A stretch of DNA of 11,473 bases from Bacillota bacterium (GCA_021820165.1 JAKADW010000031.1:1-11473); one strand, 5' to 3'; shown: positions 1-7,000, counted from the stretch's first letter. The notes: a model not told the origin generated them from the letters alone. Program-made: numbers and translations.

Positions 1-560
1 CCTCCCGTACCCGCGCCGGCAATGACTGCCGCCACATTCCCACCGGTATCCTTCCAGATTTCCGGACCAGTGCTCAAAAAATGGGCCTCCGGGTTTGCCT
101 GCCTCTCAAATTGTCCCATGTAACACCCTCCGGGCAGTGACTGGGCCAGTTTTCTGGCAATATTTTGATAGTTATCAGGATCCGAGCGCGGCTTGTCCGC
201 CACCACTCGCACCTCGGCCCCGTAGGCCTTCAGGATGCCAACTTTTTCGGGGCTCATCTTATCCGGCACCACAAATATCGAACGGTATCCCAACACTGCG
301 GCAGCCATCGCAAGCGCTATCCCGGTATTACCCGCCGTTGCTTCGACGATGGTCCCGCCTGGTAAAAGCCTTCCAGAGTGTGCGGCGTCCTGAATCAAGG
401 CGAGCGCGATACGATCCTTAATGCTCCCCCCGGGATTAAATGACTCAAGTTTGAGGGCAATCCTTGCTCCGCCGGGAGTACCAACGCGCTGTAACCAAAC
501 CATGGGGGTGTCCCCCACCACGTCAAGAACCGTGGTTTTGATGCGGGCCCATCGCTCCAC
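1..560 (-). CDS. Cysteine synthase / cystathionine beta-synthase family, C-terminus cut off by window
   Basis: This is a PLP-dependent beta-replacement enzyme of sulfur amino-acid metabolism, acting on O-acetylserine or serine in the cytoplasm. About 186 N-terminal residues are visible of the roughly 300-320 usual for the family; the rest lies left of the window. Visible landmarks are GDTPMVWL near residue 16, the PLP-lysine motif NPGGSIKDR (Lys48), the substrate loop EATAGNTGIALAM, VVPDKMSPEK and, near the edge, ANPEAHFLSTGPEIW and a glycine-rich AGAGTG phosphate-binding loop. The TAGNTG loop and the NPEAH-TGPEIW segment recall MccA/CBS-type members as much as CysK, so the exact substrate is open. 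I chose the GTG at 558-560 because AGGAGG lies 6 bases upstream and an in-frame TAG lies further upstream; the nearby ATG is out of frame. Confidence 0.92.
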   Translation of the reverse strand, partial: MERWARIKTTVLDVVGDTPMVWLQRVGTPGGARIALKLESFNPGGSIKDRIALALIQDAAHSGRLLPGGTIVEATAGNTGIALAMAAAVLGYRSIFVVPDKMSPEKVGILKAYGAEVRVVADKPRSDPDNYQNIARKLAQSLPGGCYMGQFERQANPEAHFLSTGPEIWKDTGGNVAAVIAGAGTG

Positions 561-726
561 AGGACGCCTCCTCTTAGCAATCTATTGCCATTATAGCGGA
601 TCCCTGTCTTGAACCCAACCGATGGCCGGAAAAGAAATGTCCCACCGGGCGGCACTGTTGCAGGAACCACACCTGGGCCCGTGGAATATTCGCGTGGCCC
701 CAATTCACTGGAAATGAGGTTTCCCT
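561..726. other. Divergent intergenic region between cysteine synthase and MFS genes
   Basis: The minus-strand promoter occupies 590-618. On the plus strand no good promoter is obvious. A weak imperfect stem, CCACCGGGC at 641-649 against GCCCGTGG at 676-683 with one bulged base, could fold in the leader of the transporter gene. No small gene is supported here. Confidence 0.4.
590..618 (-). promoter_or_regulatory. Sigma-A-like promoter for the cysteine synthase gene
   Basis: On the minus strand a perfect TATAAT -10 box lies at 590-595, preceded after a 17-base spacer by TTGGGT at 613-618 (3 of 6 matches to TTGACA). It sits 30 bases upstream of the GTG start and just upstream of the AGGAGG at 567-572, giving a very short leader. 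I see no riboswitch or T-box in this leader. Confidence 0.55.
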
Positions 727-1956
727 ATGAAGCCACATCTGTCCACCCTACAGAATATCTACCTAAGCTTTTACTGGTTCGCATCCAATGTTCAATGGAC
801 CGCCCTTATCATCATCGTGGTGCCCCGTGAGGTCCTCTATCTCGTTGGAAGAAATCATTCAGCGAGCGTGCTATCCATACTAGTCATCATTGGATCGTTA
901 ATTGCCACAGTCGTGCAGCCCTGGGGCGGGTTGGTCAGTGATCACCTGCGCCATCGGTGGGGACGCCGGCGCCCCTATATCCTTGCCGGCACTTCCGGAA
1001 ATATTGCGGGACTCCTTCTGATGGGCTACGCCCGACATAACTTCTGGATCTTTGTTACCGGATACATGCTGGTTCAACTCTCATCGAATTTTGCTCAAGC
1101 CGCATACCAGGCGCTCATTCCAGACTTGGTTCCTGATACCCAAAGAGGCACTGCAGCGGGCTATATGGGGTTTATGACGCAGTTTGCCATCATATTTGGC
1201 GCGCTTTTGCCGCGTCTCCTAGGAGACACCACCGTGTATTGGGCTATGGCCGGCTTTCTTGTTGTCGGCTGGGCCATCACGCATTGGGGCGTTCGAGAGC
1301 AAAGTTCGGGACAGGCAGTTACGTCCACAGAGCCTACTCACTGGATCCGCGACATGTGGATCTCTCCCCGGCAGCATCCAGATTTTTGGTGGGTGTTCGG
1401 AACCCGATTGTTGGTCATGTTGGGATTTGGCACACTCGAAAATTACCTCTTTTACTATCTAAAATTCACGGCGCACATTAGTAATCCAGAATCCACCGTG
1501 TTTGACCTGTTGGCTCTTCTCACCGTGGGCTCATTGGTATCTGTCTTGGCCGCTGGATGGCTTAGCGATCGCCTTGGCCAGCGGAAAAGTCTAGTGGTAA
1601 TCGGCGGAAGCCTTATGGGCCTCACCGCTCTAGTATTCGCCGTTACCACAAACATCTCTTTAATTATGGTGATGGGCGTGGTGTTTGGATTCGGCTATGG
1701 CATCTACCTCTCCACCGACTGGGCCCTAGCCGTGGATGTCCTGCCGCCAGGCCGTTTAGAGGGACGTAGCATGGGTCTTTGGCAAGCATCCTTTAACCTG
1801 GCTCAGGTTGGGGCCGGCTTAATTGCCGGAGCCGTGGTCGCCCCACTCGCACTGCTCATCAATCTCGGTGTAGCCTATCGGATTTTGTTTATTGTGACCT
1901 TCCTATACTTTATCCTAGGGTCCATCTTCATTCAAAAAGTCAAAACAGCGCGCTAG
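727..1956 (+). CDS. MFS transporter with a GPH/SLC45-like signature
   Basis: A 409-residue integral membrane protein of the major facilitator superfamily with about 12 predicted hydrophobic segments. The loop between helices 2 and 3 reads GGLVSDHLRHRWGRRRPYI (residues 67-84), a form of the MFS signature with the RRRP block typical of sugar:cation symporters such as the GPH and SLC45 groups. A matching loop in the second half, GWLSDRLGQRK, lies near residue 280. These support a solute-proton or solute-cation transporter; the substrate cannot be read from sequence, and sugar is only a suggestion. The ATG at 727 is preceded by GAGG at about 7 bases. It converges on the EamA-type gene with only 8 bases between the stop codons. 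Confidence 0.88.
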   Translation: MKPHLSTLQNIYLSFYWFASNVQWTALIIIVVPREVLYLVGRNHSASVLSILVIIGSLIATVVQPWGGLVSDHLRHRWGRRRPYILAGTSGNIAGLLLMGYARHNFWIFVTGYMLVQLSSNFAQAAYQALIPDLVPDTQRGTAAGYMGFMTQFAIIFGALLPRLLGDTTVYWAMAGFLVVGWAITHWGVREQSSGQAVTSTEPTHWIRDMWISPRQHPDFWWVFGTRLLVMLGFGTLENYLFYYLKFTAHISNPESTVFDLLALLTVGSLVSVLAAGWLSDRLGQRKSLVVIGGSLMGLTALVFAVTTNISLIMVMGVVFGFGYGIYLSTDWALAVDVLPPGRLEGRSMGLWQASFNLAQVGAGLIAGAVVAPLALLINLGVAYRILFIVTFLYFILGSIFIQKVKTAR

Positions 1957-1964
1957 CTTTAACA

Positions 1965-2852
1965 TTACGACACCGAGAGGTCTCGCCCCAGGGGACCTCT
2001 CTCCTTCCCATAACGCTGAACCAAAATGACGCCTACCAGCACCAGTGTGCCTCCAACCCAAACCGGGGCGCCGGGCATTTGATGGAGCATAACCCAACTC
2101 AAAGCCGCCGCGAGGATGGGACTTAGATAGAGAAACGGGGTGACCTGAGTCGCGTCCGCGTTCGCCAGCGCAATATTCCACGTGAGGTAAGCCAGTGCGG
2201 CGGGAAAAATCCCAATATAAATTATCCATCCGACGGCATCGAACGAAGCCCGAGATAACTGGCCGAAAAAGCCATGCCAATAAAAGAGCATGGGGACGGT
2301 ACCCGCCCACGTAACCCAAGCGGTCACATCTAGGGTTCGGTATGTCGCCAGAAGTGGTTTCTCCACCACGAAATAGACTGAGGTCGCTACGGTAGAGAGT
2401 ACAATCAGGAGTGCGTCACGATGAAAAGAAGACCCCACCCCTGTGATAATTACTACTCCGAGAAAACTGATTAAAACACCCAACCAACCCCAACGAGTGT
2501 AACGTTCTTTCAAAAAACACGACGCCAAAATGGCCGACATGATAGGGGCTCCAGCAATGATGAAGCTTGCCGTCGCAGGGTCCACAGTCTGTTCCCCGAT
2601 GGATAAAGCCGTGTGGTAAATCGTTAAGCCCACTAATCCACTCATGATGACACGCAACCAGGACCGCCGAGGCAGCGCCTTGATCTTAAAGATCGGCACC
2701 AAGGCCACAAACACCAAACTCGCGACCAAAAACCTAAATAAGACCAAGTGATAGGGGCTAAACGATCCGAGCCCAATTCGAATTCCGACAAAGGCTGAGG
2801 ACCAGAACACCACGGTAATCAGTGCAGCCATATACGCCTTGCGGTTCGTCAT
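1965..2852 (-). CDS. EamA/DMT-family (drug/metabolite) transporter
   Basis: A 295-residue inner-membrane protein made of two tandem EamA repeats, with about ten hydrophobic helices in total. The first helix contains FWSSAFVGIRIGL, the typical start of EamA proteins, and the end of the first repeat reads TASFIIAGAPIMSAILA followed by FLKERYTRWGWLGVLI, a family hallmark (KER near the end of helix 4). The second repeat contains PFLYLSPILAAALSW. The family exports amino acids or other metabolites, and the substrate here is unknown. I chose the ATG at 2850-2852 because a GAGGGGG ribosome site lies 10 bases upstream; an upstream in-frame start at 2903 would add 17 residues with no hydrophobic or conserved character. 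It is monocistronic by position. Confidence 0.88.
   Translation of the reverse strand: MTNRKAYMAALITVVFWSSAFVGIRIGLGSFSPYHLVLFRFLVASLVFVALVPIFKIKALPRRSWLRVIMSGLVGLTIYHTALSIGEQTVDPATASFIIAGAPIMSAILASCFLKERYTRWGWLGVLISFLGVVIITGVGSSFHRDALLIVLSTVATSVYFVVEKPLLATYRTLDVTAWVTWAGTVPMLFYWHGFFGQLSRASFDAVGWIIYIGIFPAALAYLTWNIALANADATQVTPFLYLSPILAAALSWVMLHQMPGAPVWVGGTLVLVGVILVQRYGKERGPLGRDLSVS
1975..2001. terminator. Possible shared hairpin between convergent transporter genes
   Basis: A perfect 8-base inverted repeat, GAGAGGTC at 1975-1982 and GACCTCTC at 1994-2001, with an 11-base loop. It lies inside the last codons of the EamA-type gene and 18 bases past the stop of the MFS gene. On the plus strand it is followed by pyrimidine-rich sequence but no true T-run, so termination activity is uncertain. 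Confidence 0.3.
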
Positions 2853-3136
2853 CAATGGGCTTCCCCCTCGGTCCGCCACCGTACCTGGAGCGGCCCCCGG
2901 CAATTTGCCAAAACTCTCGCACCTTTAACACTTTCTCACCGATTGTATCATCTGTGTGGTGAACCTGCCGCTGTGCGCTTAATGCCAATGGGTGAGAAAT
3001 CTCTCGAAAGGTCCAACAAGCATTGTGCATTACCCCTTATAGGACTTTAAGTAAGATTCAGGTTGCCAGGCAGGATTTTTCGATCCCGGGGCCGAAATAT
3101 ACCATCGCAGTATTATCCAGGAGGGGACGATGCGCT
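2853..3136. other. Divergent intergenic region, EamA-type gene and secreted-protein gene
   Basis: This 284-base stretch holds the extended -10 promoter of the EamA-type gene at 2942-2950 and the ribosome site of the secreted protein at 3119-3126. On the plus strand TATTAT at 3111-3116 is too near the ribosome site to be convincing, and TAAGAT at 3052-3057 has no good -35 partner. No RNA gene or additional small gene is supported. Confidence 0.4.
2942..2950 (-). promoter_or_regulatory. Extended -10 promoter for the EamA-type transporter
   Basis: The minus strand reads TGATACAAT, an extended -10 element (TGn followed by TACAAT, 5 of 6 to TATAAT). No clear -35 box is present at 16-18 bases, as is usual for extended -10 promoters. 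It would give a leader of about 85 bases before the ATG at 2852. Confidence 0.45.
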
Positions 3137-3415
3137 GTGAGTCATACTTCGCGATCACGACAAGTCTTAGCAACATTCGTGATGGGCGCCACACTCCTCA
3201 CCGGTGGCAGCATTCCGCACGCTAGTCGCGGCACTACAACGCGACGATTTCTTGCCATCGCCAACGTCGAATCGCCAGCATTAGTGACCGTCCAAGCTAC
3301 GCCTGCTACCGAAGTCATCGGATCCGCCAACTTGATGCCTGGCGTGCAAGTACGGGTTGCAGGGTCCATGCGCGGCAACACCTTAAGGGCGACCCGGATT
3401 GAGGTTCTTAGTTAA
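3137..3415 (+). CDS. Small secreted protein with a DUF5666-like domain
   Basis: A 92-residue protein. Residues 1-30 look like a signal peptide: SRSRQ gives the positive charge, residues 10-24 are hydrophobic, and cleavage could follow around IPHAS. The mature part of about 60 residues ends with VTVQATPATEVIG, then MPGVQVRVAGSMRGNTLRATRIEVLS. The pattern G-x-x-V-x-V-x-G ... L-x-A-T-x-I-x-V resembles the C-terminal strands of DUF5666, a small beta-barrel-like domain of unknown function found in exported proteins. I chose GTG at 3137 because AGGAGGGG (3119-3126) lies 10 bases upstream. The ATG at 3130 is closer to the ribosome site but in another frame that stops early. Its stop codon overlaps that of the convergent four-cysteine gene. 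Function unknown. Confidence 0.65.
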   Translation: MSHTSRSRQVLATFVMGATLLTGGSIPHASRGTTTRRFLAIANVESPALVTVQATPATEVIGSANLMPGVQVRVAGSMRGNTLRATRIEVLS

Positions 3416-3591
3416 TCCCGCCGCTTAAACTGGTCTCTCGGTGACCAACAGCTAAATGTCCATCGCGGCTTAGTTTCCCAGCCCAACCGAGAACACAAAA
3501 AGACCCCGGGCTCCTGATGCCGGATCCAGATACACGTAGCGCAGTAGTGTACCGAACGGGCTTTGCTGGGCATTGCTTTATTCTCTTCCAT
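3412..3591 (-). CDS. 59-residue four-cysteine protein, probable zinc-binding
   Basis: A small cytoplasmic-type protein with no signal peptide or membrane segment. Cysteines at 17, 20, 33 and 48 form HYCATC, FLCSRLGWETKP and WTFSCW, a CxxC-x12-C-x14-C layout that suggests a zinc-ribbon-like metal site. The spacing and the aromatic residues flanking the last cysteine look like a maintained fold rather than a chance frame. The ATG at 3589-3591 is preceded by a strong purine ribosome site (GGAGG at 3599-3603, 7 bases upstream); the frame also stays open to an ATG at 3663 that has no such site. Its TAA stop (3412-3414) overlaps the TAA of the convergent secreted protein within one TTAA. I do not recognise a named family, and no function is assigned. 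Confidence 0.6.
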   Translation of the reverse strand: MEENKAMPSKARSVHYCATCIWIRHQEPGVFLCSRLGWETKPRWTFSCWSPRDQFKRRD

Positions 3592-3701
3592 AAAACCCCC
3601 TCCCTCATCAAACCATCGCGGCGGCACCACGGCCACGTAGTCTTTTCCGCTTAACCCACCCATATGGTACCATGTGACCGATACGATAGGAGGTCTTCGC
3701 T
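3592..3701. other. Short divergent spacer with a 10-base palindrome
   Basis: Between the four-cysteine gene (minus) and the DHH gene (plus) lies the perfect palindrome ATGGTACCAT at 3664-3673. It could be an operator, but a 10-base palindrome may also be chance. No confident -35/-10 pair is visible on either strand. Confidence 0.25.
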
Positions 3702-4580
3702 TTGGTCACGCACATAACACGAGGGTGGCTTGTAACCCATCAAAATTGTTTGGATGGGGCGACCGCCGGTTTGGTGGGATTGGCGTCTGGATTGAGCCCG
3801 ATCTTTACCGAACCAGACCGCGTCGCGGGAGCTTTGTCGCAGGTCCCCGTTGACAAACCACTATATCTCGCAGATGTTTCCCTTCCGATAACGGAATGGT
3901 CATCCGTACGATCGCGCATCACATACATCGTCGACCACCATAAAACAGCCCTCCCACTCCAGAACGATGCCAAAGCGACGATCGACCTGTCCCACTCCGG
4001 CGCAGCACTCCTGTATCGGTTTGCGGTATCAGAAGGATGGATTTCGGCAAATGGCAGCTGGGACCGACTGATCCATATGGTCGAGCGGTATGATCTCTGG
4101 CAATCCGACCATGGTCCCGGTCAGGACCTTAATCGCCTATTTCGGGCTCGCGGCTTCGAATGGTATCGTTCCCGATTCGCCACCGGATGGGCGCCTTTCA
4201 CCTCAGACGAAGCAGATCAGTTGGCGCACATTATCTATGATGAAACCGAATTTATCGCGCGCCACGTGACGGCTGCCCAGCGTCTGGCTGCCGGACCTTT
4301 GCTGTTGGCTGGCGTACTCTTGGACGGCGACGGCCCAGTCAACGAAGTCGCCCACACCCTGTTAGAGCGCGGCGTTGATCTCGTCCTCTTCCTAAAAGCG
4401 GATGGTCGCATCTCTGCGCGAACACGTTCCACCATTGATGCAGCCGCCCTCATGGAGAAACATTTCCGGGGTGGGGGCCATGCACGGGCCGCGGGCGGCC
4501 GGCTGACTCCCAACCTATCCGGATCACCGGAGTCCCTCAATGCGGTGCTTCAAGAGATTCGCCGGATTCTTGCGCCTTAA
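3702..4580 (+). CDS. DHH-family phosphoesterase
   Basis: A 292-residue protein of the DHH superfamily, whose members use two divalent metals to hydrolyse phosphodiester or phosphoanhydride bonds (NrnA/NrnB nanoRNases, cyclic-dinucleotide phosphodiesterases, RecJ-like exonucleases). Motifs in order: THQNCLDGATA (residues 12-22, metal-binding His13 and Asp18), LADVS (Asp58), the namesake VDHHKT with Asp-His-His at 78-80, MVERYDLW (about 127-134, metal-binding Asp), and the C-terminal DHHA1 substrate motif FRGGGHARAAGG at about 255-266. All expected catalytic positions appear intact. The short length and the HxNCLDG start are closer to NrnB-type oligoribonuclease/phosphodiesterases than to RecJ. 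The start is TTG at 3702 with AGGAGGT (3688-3694) 7 bases upstream. Its 3' end overlaps the convergent oxidoreductase gene by 44 bases. Confidence 0.85.
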   Translation: MVTHITRGWLVTHQNCLDGATAGLVGLASGLSPIFTEPDRVAGALSQVPVDKPLYLADVSLPITEWSSVRSRITYIVDHHKTALPLQNDAKATIDLSHSGAALLYRFAVSEGWISANGSWDRLIHMVERYDLWQSDHGPGQDLNRLFRARGFEWYRSRFATGWAPFTSDEADQLAHIIYDETEFIARHVTAAQRLAAGPLLLAGVLLDGDGPVNEVAHTLLERGVDLVLFLKADGRISARTRSTIDAAALMEKHFRGGGHARAAGGRLTPNLSGSPESLNAVLQEIRRILAP

Positions 4581-5559
4581 CTGCTAGCACCAACTTGCCC
4601 ATCGTCTGGTTCCCCGCTAATAGCCGATGGGCATCACTCACCTGATCCAAGGGTAGTACGCGGTCGATGATCGGTCGGAGTTTTCCCGTAACAAAATCGG
4701 TGGTCGTCCTGTCGGCAAAATCTTGCACTAACCGCATCTTGTCAGGGCGCGGACGAGATCGTAACGCAGTCCCCCGAACCGTAAGGCGCCGTCCCAGAAT
4801 TTCCCGAAGATCTAGCGGTGCGTCTACTCCACTCAAAGTTCCCACCACAACCAACGTTCCTCCTGCTGCCATGGCCTTCAAGTTGCGCGTTAAGTAATCC
4901 TTCCCAATAAAGTCAATAACGGCATGAACGCCACGGCCCCCGGACCATTCCTGGACCTCTTGTACAAAATCCTGTTCCCGATAATTCACCACTAAATCTG
5001 CCCCGAGCGTCTTCACGAAAGCCACTTTCTGGGCAGTACCCGTCGTAGCCACTACCTGAAGCCCGGCCCTGACCGCCAATTGGACCGCTGCCGAGCCTAC
5101 GCCCCCGGCCGCAGCGTGAATAAGTACTCGGTCGCCCGGCATCAATCCGGCTTTATCCCATAACGCATCGAATGCCGTTAAGAACACCTCCGGAATAGCT
5201 CCCCCCTCCACCCATGTCAGACCCTGGGGCATCTTCCATGCCAGATCCTCCGGGCATGTCACATATTCCGCATACCCCCCGCCCGGCAATAATGCCAAAA
5301 TCTTATCCCCTAAGGAAAACTTGGTTACCCGGTCTCCCTTCTCAACCACGATTCCCGCACATTCAAGCCCCGGAATCTGATATCGAGGCTTGGGATCTGG
5401 CGGCGGATAATGACCCTGTCGCTCTAAGAGGTCTGCACGATTTACCGCAGTAGTCTCTACTTGGATCACGATGTCGTCAGGACCCGCTTTGGGTGCGTCT
5501 ACATCGCGTAACGTCAAGACTTCCGGGCCTCCGAATTTTTCCAGGACAATTGCTTTCAT
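4537..5559 (-). CDS. NAD(P)H quinone oxidoreductase, PIG3-type, zinc-independent MDR family
   Basis: A 340-residue medium-chain dehydrogenase/reductase of the quinone-oxidoreductase branch, which passes hydride from NADPH to quinones or reactive carbonyls in the cytoplasm. The N-terminal GroES-like domain begins MKAIVLEKFGGPEVL and carries NRADLLERQGHYPPP and IPGLECAGIV. PEVFLTAFDALW (about 123-134) is the signature of the PIG3 (TP53I3) subgroup. The NADPH-binding Rossmann loop is HAAAGGVGSAAVQLA near residues 148-162. Catalytic zinc ligands of alcohol dehydrogenases are absent. The ATG at 5557-5559 is preferred because GGAGG (5569-5573) lies 9 bases upstream; the in-frame TTG at 5565 would be only 3 bases from it. 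The substrate is not determined. Confidence 0.9.
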   Translation of the reverse strand: MKAIVLEKFGGPEVLTLRDVDAPKAGPDDIVIQVETTAVNRADLLERQGHYPPPDPKPRYQIPGLECAGIVVEKGDRVTKFSLGDKILALLPGGGYAEYVTCPEDLAWKMPQGLTWVEGGAIPEVFLTAFDALWDKAGLMPGDRVLIHAAAGGVGSAAVQLAVRAGLQVVATTGTAQKVAFVKTLGADLVVNYREQDFVQEVQEWSGGRGVHAVIDFIGKDYLTRNLKAMAAGGTLVVVGTLSGVDAPLDLREILGRRLTVRGTALRSRPRPDKMRLVQDFADRTTTDFVTGKLRPIIDRVLPLDQVSDAHRLLAGNQTMGKLVLAVKAQESGESLEAPH

Positions 5560-5644
5560 CTTCAATTTCCTCCCATCTTGAGCGGAGCCTTGGGGTCATT
5601 TCACACACCCAACTTCTACGGCTTACCCCCGTACATTCCCATGC

Positions 5645-5676
5645 TTTACCAGAATCATACGAGGTTTAGTGGTAAA
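5645..5676. promoter_or_regulatory. Operator-like inverted repeat between oxidoreductase and MFS genes
   Basis: TTTACCA at 5645-5651 and TGGTAAA at 5670-5676 form a perfect 7-base inverted repeat with an 18-base centre. A TATGAT box on the minus strand (5654-5659) lies inside it, so a bound repressor could block transcription of the oxidoreductase. No regulator gene is in the window, and the role is inferred from arrangement only. Confidence 0.35.
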
Positions 5677-5703
5677 CGTCATCCGCCCCCCACACCACTT
5701 CTA

Positions 5704-5731
5704 TTGTAGCATCGACACGTTATGGTATGAT
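5704..5731 (+). promoter_or_regulatory. Extended -10 promoter for the second MFS transporter
   Basis: TGGTATGAT at 5723-5731 is an extended -10 element (TATGAT, 5 of 6). TTGTAG at 5704-5709 is a partial -35 box with a 16-base spacer. The predicted leader of about 50 bases contains a small hairpin, GGCGG/CCGCC (5745-5749 and 5755-5759, loop of 5). Confidence 0.5.
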
Positions 5732-5787
5732 CGGCTCTCGGAAAGGCGGACCAGCCGCCATTGCACGAACGATTTGGGAGTGTACTC

Positions 5788-6978
5788 ATGAACCGACCCT
5801 CACTATCCACTGGACTCACTGTGTTGATGGCCTTTGCCACGGGCGCTAGCGTTGCTAACCTGTGGTATAACCAGCCTCTTTTATCCTTGATTGGGCGAAC
5901 CTACCATGTAGGGTTTTCAGCAGCCGGCAGTGTAGCCATGGTGACGCAAATTGGATATGCGCTCGGCCTCTTTGCCTATGTTCCTTTGGCGGACTTAGTG
6001 GAGAGACGCCGTCTGATCGTGGTACTCCTGTTATTAACGGCAGGGGCCAGTCTGCTTGTGGCGGTCTCACCCACTTTTTGGTGGCTAGAGTCTGCCAGCA
6101 TTGTGTTAGGTACGGTTACTGTGGTCCCCCAGATCATCGTTCCCGTCGCGGCCGACCTGGCTAATACCGAACACCGAGGCCGCATCGTAGGAATTGTGAT
6201 GAGCGGCTTACTCATCGGGGTACTCGGTGCCCGTACGGTCAGTGGGTGGATTGGTGGGGCTTTGGGGTGGCAAGCCGTCTATGTGTTTGGGGCGGCCCTC
6301 ATGCTAATTTTAGCCCTCTTGGTTCAGTGGAAATTCCCCATCACGCATCCCATAGCCCAAAAGACAACCTACGGGGCCGTGCTACGATCGATTATTCCTC
6401 TGATGCAGCAAGAACCCGAATTGAATCGTGCATCCGTAACCGGCGGAGCGCTTTTTGGCGCATTTAACGCTTTTTGGACCACCTTAACCTTCCGCTTGGG
6501 AGTAAGCCCCTACCATTTTAACGCTGCGCTTATCGGGATGTTTGGGCTACTCGGGATTGCCGGTGCGTCCATGGCCCCGCTGGCCGGGCGATTGGCCGAC
6601 CGCCAAGACCCGCGAAGGCTGGTGTCGTTCAGCATCGCCATGGTCATCGCCGCATTTGTCTGGCTGGCATGGTTCAATAGTATCCTCTGGGGACTGATAT
6701 TGGGTATCCTGGCCCTAGATTTAGCCGTTCAGTCCGGTCAGATCTCAAACCAAGCGCGCATTTATGCACTACGATCCGACGCGCGCGCTCGGCTCAATAC
6801 AGTGTATATGGGTTTTTACTTCATTGGGGGATCATTGGGAGCTGGCCTCGGAAGTTGGGCCTGGGATCATTGGCGTTGGAACGGCGTGACTGTCGTGGCC
6901 TTAAGCTTTTTGCTGCTGGCCGTCCTTGTGCACATCCAAAGCCTTCGCAAGCACCGGATACACCGGGATCTTGCCTAA
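5788..6978 (+). CDS. MFS efflux-type transporter of the NxYNQPLL group
   Basis: A 396-residue major facilitator superfamily protein with about 12 hydrophobic helices. Helix 1 ends ANLWYNQPLL (residues 23-32), followed by TQIGYALGLF and the loop PLADLVERRRLI (66-77), a set of motifs shared by a group of bacterial drug/metabolite MFS exporters. GARTVSGWIGGALGWQAVY in helix 5 matches the antiporter-type motif C (G-x-R-x-x-x-G). The second-half loop is GRLADRQDPR. An exporter is therefore more likely than an importer; the substrate is unknown. I chose ATG at 5788 with GGGAG 7 bases upstream; the in-frame TTG at 5761 would add nine polar residues and is less well placed. It is divergent from the quinone oxidoreductase and may share its control. 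Confidence 0.87.
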   Translation: MNRPSLSTGLTVLMAFATGASVANLWYNQPLLSLIGRTYHVGFSAAGSVAMVTQIGYALGLFAYVPLADLVERRRLIVVLLLLTAGASLLVAVSPTFWWLESASIVLGTVTVVPQIIVPVAADLANTEHRGRIVGIVMSGLLIGVLGARTVSGWIGGALGWQAVYVFGAALMLILALLVQWKFPITHPIAQKTTYGAVLRSIIPLMQQEPELNRASVTGGALFGAFNAFWTTLTFRLGVSPYHFNAALIGMFGLLGIAGASMAPLAGRLADRQDPRRLVSFSIAMVIAAFVWLAWFNSILWGLILGILALDLAVQSGQISNQARIYALRSDARARLNTVYMGFYFIGGSLGAGLGSWAWDHWRWNGVTVVALSFLLLAVLVHIQSLRKHRIHRDLA

Positions 6979-7000
6979 GACTTCGCTACGCATGTACAAT
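6971..7000 (+). promoter_or_regulatory. Sigma-A-like promoter for the lipoprotein cyclophilin
   Basis: TTGCCT at 6971-6976 (4 of 6) and TACAAT at 6995-7000 (5 of 6) are separated by 18 bases. The -35 box overlaps the last codons of the preceding MFS gene. The ATG at 7034 would have a leader of about 27 bases. Confidence 0.45.

Noticed and set aside
395..703. Open frame of 102 codons on the minus strand
   Set aside because: It overlaps the cysteine synthase N-terminus in another frame and shows no domain pattern.
561..726. T-box or SAM riboswitch upstream of the cysteine synthase gene
   Set aside because: The promoter lies only 30 bases from the start codon, leaving no room for a riboswitch, and no T-box sequence is visible.
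1915..2319. Open frame of 134 codons on the minus strand
   Set aside because: It lies in a second frame of the clear EamA-type gene, is rich in Arg/Gly and has no domain pattern; a shadow of a real gene.
3023..3136. Longer version of the secreted protein starting at TTG 3023
   Set aside because: The extra residues carry no conserved features and would bury the signal peptide; the strong ribosome site fits the GTG at 3137.
3130..3235. ATG just after AGGAGGGG as the start of a small gene
   Set aside because: It is only 3 bases from the ribosome site and its frame stops after about 35 codons with no recognisable content; the GTG frame has a signal peptide and domain pattern.
5745..5759. Small hairpin GGCGG/CCGCC as a terminator or riboswitch
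   Set aside because: A 5-base stem is too short to separate from chance; noted only within the promoter entry.
727..6978. Cluster of three transporters as a single efflux system
   Set aside because: The two MFS genes and the EamA-type gene lie in separate transcription units on different strands with unrelated genes between; no shared regulator was seen.
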